Source: Kutzneria buriramensis (GTDB taxonomy: Bacteria > Actinomycetota > Actinomycetes > Mycobacteriales > Pseudonocardiaceae). Taken from it: 64,000 nt of DNA. The translations under genes were made by a program, and so were the position numbers. This document shows, one piece after another, positions 61,478 through 64,000 of this stretch (its first letter is position 1; the number at the start of each line of letters is the position of its first letter). The notes beneath the pieces were generated by a model. That model was not told the DNA's origin, ran no database searches, and saw nothing but the letters and a program-made list of their open reading frames with translations. The stretch is taken from contig NZ_QUNO01000032.1 of NCBI RefSeq assembly GCF_003387475.1, forward strand, positions 1 through 64,000. The letters run 5' to 3'.

Positions 61478-62293
61478 CTACACCGTCTCATGGGGGTTGT
61501 CGTCGTTGAGCGTGCCGGAGAAGGCGTCGCCGCGGACGGTGAGGATCGCCTTGTCCTTGGCCCGCGCCATCCGCAGGGTCGGCGGTTCGAGCTCACCGGG
61601 AGAGCTGGTGAGCTCGGCCACCGTGTCCGGGGCCCGCAGCTTGCGGGACTCGCGCATCCGGTCCAGGGCGTACGCGCCGCCGAGGCCGAGCAGCAGCACC
61701 AGCGCCAGGGCCGCGCCGGTGAGCTGGAGCTTGACCGTCATCTTGGAGACCGGCGCCGTCGGCGCGATCACGTCGACGATGGTCACGTAGGTGATCGGCG
61801 GGGCGTTCAGCGCCTTCTGACGGTTGACCAGCTCCTCGCGGAGCTTGTCCTGAGCCTTCTTCACGATGCCGCTGGCGGCCTCCGGGGTGGTGCTCTCCCC
61901 CTCGATGTACACGAACGGTCCGGTCTGGCTGCTGCTGAGCAGATCGGGGCTCGTCGAGCCGTCGTTGATCGTGACGGTCGTCGGGCTGTGCGGCCCGACG
62001 CCGAGGTCGGCCAGCGCGGTGGGGGTGGTCACGGCCTGGATCAGGATGCCGCTGGTGGTCTTGAGGCCGTCGTTGAAGTTCAGCAGCGGGTTGGTCAGGC
62101 CGGTGGGCTTGTTGGGGTCCATCGAGAGCGTGCCGCCGCTGGCCGGGGTGGCCAGCACCATGAAGGAACGGGAGACATAGTGGGTCGGAACCAGCAGGAA
62201 CGTCACCGCCGCAGCGAGCACAGCCAGTAGCACGACCGGCGGGCCCACGTAGCGGCGGCGCAGTAGACCCCACATGGATTTCCAGAATTCCAT
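61478..62293 (-). CDS. Wzz/YveK-like chain-length protein (first)
   Basis: 271 residues. The same plan as its neighbour: MEFWKSMWGLLRRRYVGPPVVLLAVLAAAVTFLLVPTHYVSRS, NPLLNFNDGLKTTSGILIQAVTTP, GPFVYIEGESTTPEAASGIVKKAQDKLREELVNRQKALNAPPITYVTI. A longer cytoplasmic tail (about 215-271) has no ATPase motif. The tandem pair arose by duplication. It lies 6 bp before the second copy, divergent from the acyltransferase at 62455. Confidence 0.85.
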   Translation of the reverse strand: MEFWKSMWGLLRRRYVGPPVVLLAVLAAAVTFLLVPTHYVSRSFMVLATPASGGTLSMDPNKPTGLTNPLLNFNDGLKTTSGILIQAVTTPTALADLGVGPHSPTTVTINDGSTSPDLLSSSQTGPFVYIEGESTTPEAASGIVKKAQDKLREELVNRQKALNAPPITYVTIVDVIAPTAPVSKMTVKLQLTGAALALVLLLGLGGAYALDRMRESRKLRAPDTVAELTSSPGELEPPTLRMARAKDKAILTVRGDAFSGTLNDDNPHETV

Positions 62294-62454
62294 AGGCCCC
62301 TGCCCCGTTCAGTGAGCGCCGGTCACGGCGACCGCCGGCAACGAAACCATCGCCCACCTGCGCATTCTCGTTACCACACTGGGCCGTTCGGAGCAGTTCA
62401 CGTTACTCCGAGGGTGACGGTTACGCGGGCGGGGGCGCGCGCGATGTGAGGGGC

Positions 62455-63594
62455 ATGGACTCACCTGCCCGCCCGCGGCTCGTCGGGCTGGACGGCCTCC
62501 GGGGACTGGCGGCGCTGTTCGTGGTGCTGCACCACAGCTACCTGATGGCGTTCCCCGGTTTTCCGGTCACCCACGCGCCCGCTTGGACGGGTTTCCTGCT
62601 GTATGGGCATTTCGCGGTGGTGGTGTTCATCGTGCTGTCCGGCTTCTCGCTGGCGGTCTCGCCCGCCCGCAACGGCTGGCGGCTGGACAGCAAGGCGAAG
62701 TTCGCCCGCCGGCGGGCCTGGCGCATCCTGCCGCCGTACTGGCCGGCACTGCTGTTCAGCCTCGTGATCGCCTGGACGCTCGTGCCGCAGCCGGGCGAGG
62801 GCGTGCCGACCGGCAAGTCCGTCGTGCTCTACGGCCTGCTGCTCCAGGACGTGTTCGGCTCGCCCAGCCCGAACGGCGCGTTCTGGTCGATCGCCGTAGA
62901 GGCGCAGCTGTACTTCGTGTTCCCGCTCCTGCTGCTGACGCTGCGCCGGTTCGGTGCCGCGGTGATGCTCGGCGCGGCAACGGGAATCGTGGTGCTGATC
63001 GGCGCGCTGGCGCCGCATGTGTCCGCTGTGGACGCTTTGATGCGGTTCACGCCCCAGTTCGCCGCTTTGTTCGCGGCCGGCGTGGTCGCGGCCGGAATCG
63101 TGCGGGCCGGCGAGAAGTGGCAGCGCGTGCGCTGGCAGTGGTGGGCCTTCGCCGCCGCGGTGCCGGTCGTGGCGCTGATCGTCGTGATGGGCCCGGTCTG
63201 GACGACCAGCAACTTCCTCTGGGTGGACCTGGCCGTCGGCCCGGCCGTCGCGCTGCTGCTGGTGGCCGTGGCGACCCGGCAGCCGAAGCCGTTGGTACGC
63301 CTGCTCGACACCCGTCCGGGGCGCAGCCTCGGCTCCTTCTCCTACAGCCTCTACCTCACACACGCGCCGATCGTCGTGGTGGTCTACACGTTCGTGGTCG
63401 GGCCGCTGTTCGGCACCGGCATGGCCGCTTTCGGCGTGATGCTGCTGATCTGCGTGCCCGTGACGGTGGCGTTCGCCCGCGGCTTCGCTGCCGTGTTCGA
63501 GATCCCGTTCGTGAAGCACCGCAGCTGGGCCGCCCTCAAGGCGGCCATGGCCGCCCGCACAGCCAAGCCCGAGCCGGTCCCGGCCGCCGACTGA
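62455..63594 (+). CDS. Acyltransferase family 3 membrane protein
   Basis: About 379 residues, ten to eleven helices. LVGLDGLRGLAALFVVLHHSYL is the family opening with the catalytic His, FAVVVFIVLSGFSLAVSPARN and NGAFWSIAVEAQLYFVFPLLLL follow the pattern, and a basic tail (VKHRSWAALKAAMAARTAKPEP) ends it. It probably O-acylates the surface polymer. ATG 62455 was taken; GTG 62446 is possible. The 161-bp gap upstream holds the divergent promoters. Confidence 0.9.
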   Translation: MDSPARPRLVGLDGLRGLAALFVVLHHSYLMAFPGFPVTHAPAWTGFLLYGHFAVVVFIVLSGFSLAVSPARNGWRLDSKAKFARRRAWRILPPYWPALLFSLVIAWTLVPQPGEGVPTGKSVVLYGLLLQDVFGSPSPNGAFWSIAVEAQLYFVFPLLLLTLRRFGAAVMLGAATGIVVLIGALAPHVSAVDALMRFTPQFAALFAAGVVAAGIVRAGEKWQRVRWQWWAFAAAVPVVALIVVMGPVWTTSNFLWVDLAVGPAVALLLVAVATRQPKPLVRLLDTRPGRSLGSFSYSLYLTHAPIVVVVYTFVVGPLFGTGMAAFGVMLLICVPVTVAFARGFAAVFEIPFVKHRSWAALKAAMAARTAKPEPVPAAD

Positions 63595-64000
63595 CTAGCG
63601 CGGCACCAGCCGGCCGGCCATGCGCACGAGCTTGCGGGCCCGCCGGGTGGCGACGATCCGCTGCCGGCGGGCGTACATCTTGCCGACCTCGACCATCGCC
63701 TGCCGGCGCTGGTCGTCGTTCAACGCGTCGGTCTGCCGCACGTAGTCGAGCATCGCCCGGCACTGCAGAGTGGTCGCGAAGTGCGCCTGCCACGCGGGCA
63801 CGTCCAGCCGGCGCGCCAGGGTCGCCGGCTTCTCGTGCTTCCAGTTCCGCTTGGCCAGCACCTCCGGCACGTGCCCCCACGGCCCGGCCAGCGCGAGCTT
63901 GGTGGCGTACACCTCGTCCTCGCGCAGCATGTTGATCCGCTCGATGCGCACGATCGGCTCGCGGCGGACCATGCCGTACAGCGGATCGATGATCAGGTGG
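63595..64000 (-). CDS. Glycosyltransferase, C-terminal part (cut by window edge)
   Basis: The frame is open past 64000; the visible end begins HLIIDPLYGMVRREPIVRIERINMLREDEVYATKLALAGPW and continues to a basic tail (RRQRIVATRRARKLVRMAGRLVPR). LREDEVYATKLALAGPWGHVPEVLAKRNWKHEKP is the acceptor-loop region of GT2 enzymes (the ED...H.P pattern). The catalytic N-terminal half is outside. It is likely another member of the polymer locus. Confidence 0.7.
   Translation of the reverse strand, partial: HLIIDPLYGMVRREPIVRIERINMLREDEVYATKLALAGPWGHVPEVLAKRNWKHEKPATLARRLDVPAWQAHFATTLQCRAMLDYVRQTDALNDDQRRQAMVEVGKMYARRQRIVATRRARKLVRMAGRLVPR

Overview
The window is high-GC actinobacterial chromosome. Codons end mostly in G or C, GTG starts are common, and many genes overlap by 4 bp (ATGA/GTGA). 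Lsr2, a complete mce operon, XRE-NB-ARC-TPR and GlxA-type regulators, a Tat lipoprotein and an LAFTG sortase substrate all occur. This fits a filamentous member of the Pseudonocardiales; the order is inferred from gene content, not proven. No rRNA, tRNA, transposase, phage gene or CRISPR array was seen.

Layout. 1-10.6 kb: small regulatory and housekeeping units. These are a truncated MFS pump, GNAT, CGNR protein, DinB-like enzyme, GlxA regulator, a VanY-like peptidase with an OmpR-type two-component pair, an NmrA-like/MarR divergent pair around a perfect 20-bp palindrome, a CBM2 beta-helix protein, an MFS pump and Lsr2. 10.6-19.8 kb: RibD-like reductase, PoxB, a nucleoside hydrolase remnant, an NB-ARC-TPR regulator, a conserved unknown, an NCS1 permease and a flavin monooxygenase. 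19.9-25.8 kb: a sugar ABC importer in one operon with a GH2 beta-galactosidase. 25.9-28.8 kb: an orphan ThiF/YcaO-like protein, a small protein behind twin operators, and a DUF4436 protein. 28.8-41 kb (minus strand): secreted protein, MlaF-like ATPase, YrbEA, YrbEB, MceA-F, two Mce-associated proteins and FadD, a complete lipid-import operon. 41-46.6 kb: lipoprotein, DUF427 protein, two convergent paralogous secreted proteins (one sortase-anchored), PucR regulator and a PaaI thioesterase. 46.6-64 kb: an exopolysaccharide locus. It has a WcaJ-like initiating transferase, four glycosyltransferases plus one cut by the window end, an epimerase, an AlgD-type GDP-mannose dehydrogenase, an RmlC-like epimerase, a NodB deacetylase, two acyltransferases, a FemAB/BioF2-like protein, a secreted beta-helix lipoprotein, an O-antigen-ligase/polymerase-like protein and two Wzz-like proteins.

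How genes work together. The mce operon should energise uptake of a lipid across the cell envelope, with FadD activating an imported fatty acid or sterol side chain. The galactoside operon couples import to cytoplasmic hydrolysis. The exopolysaccharide genes can make, polymerise and trim an acidic, acylated surface polymer.

The most unusual feature is a dispersed repeat of about 50 bp (ten copies at four loci) that no gene explains. It sits at gene 3' ends as inverted pairs. It also lies inside the mce operon, where it seems to supply the mceB ribosome-binding site, and it encodes the last residues of the sortase substrate.
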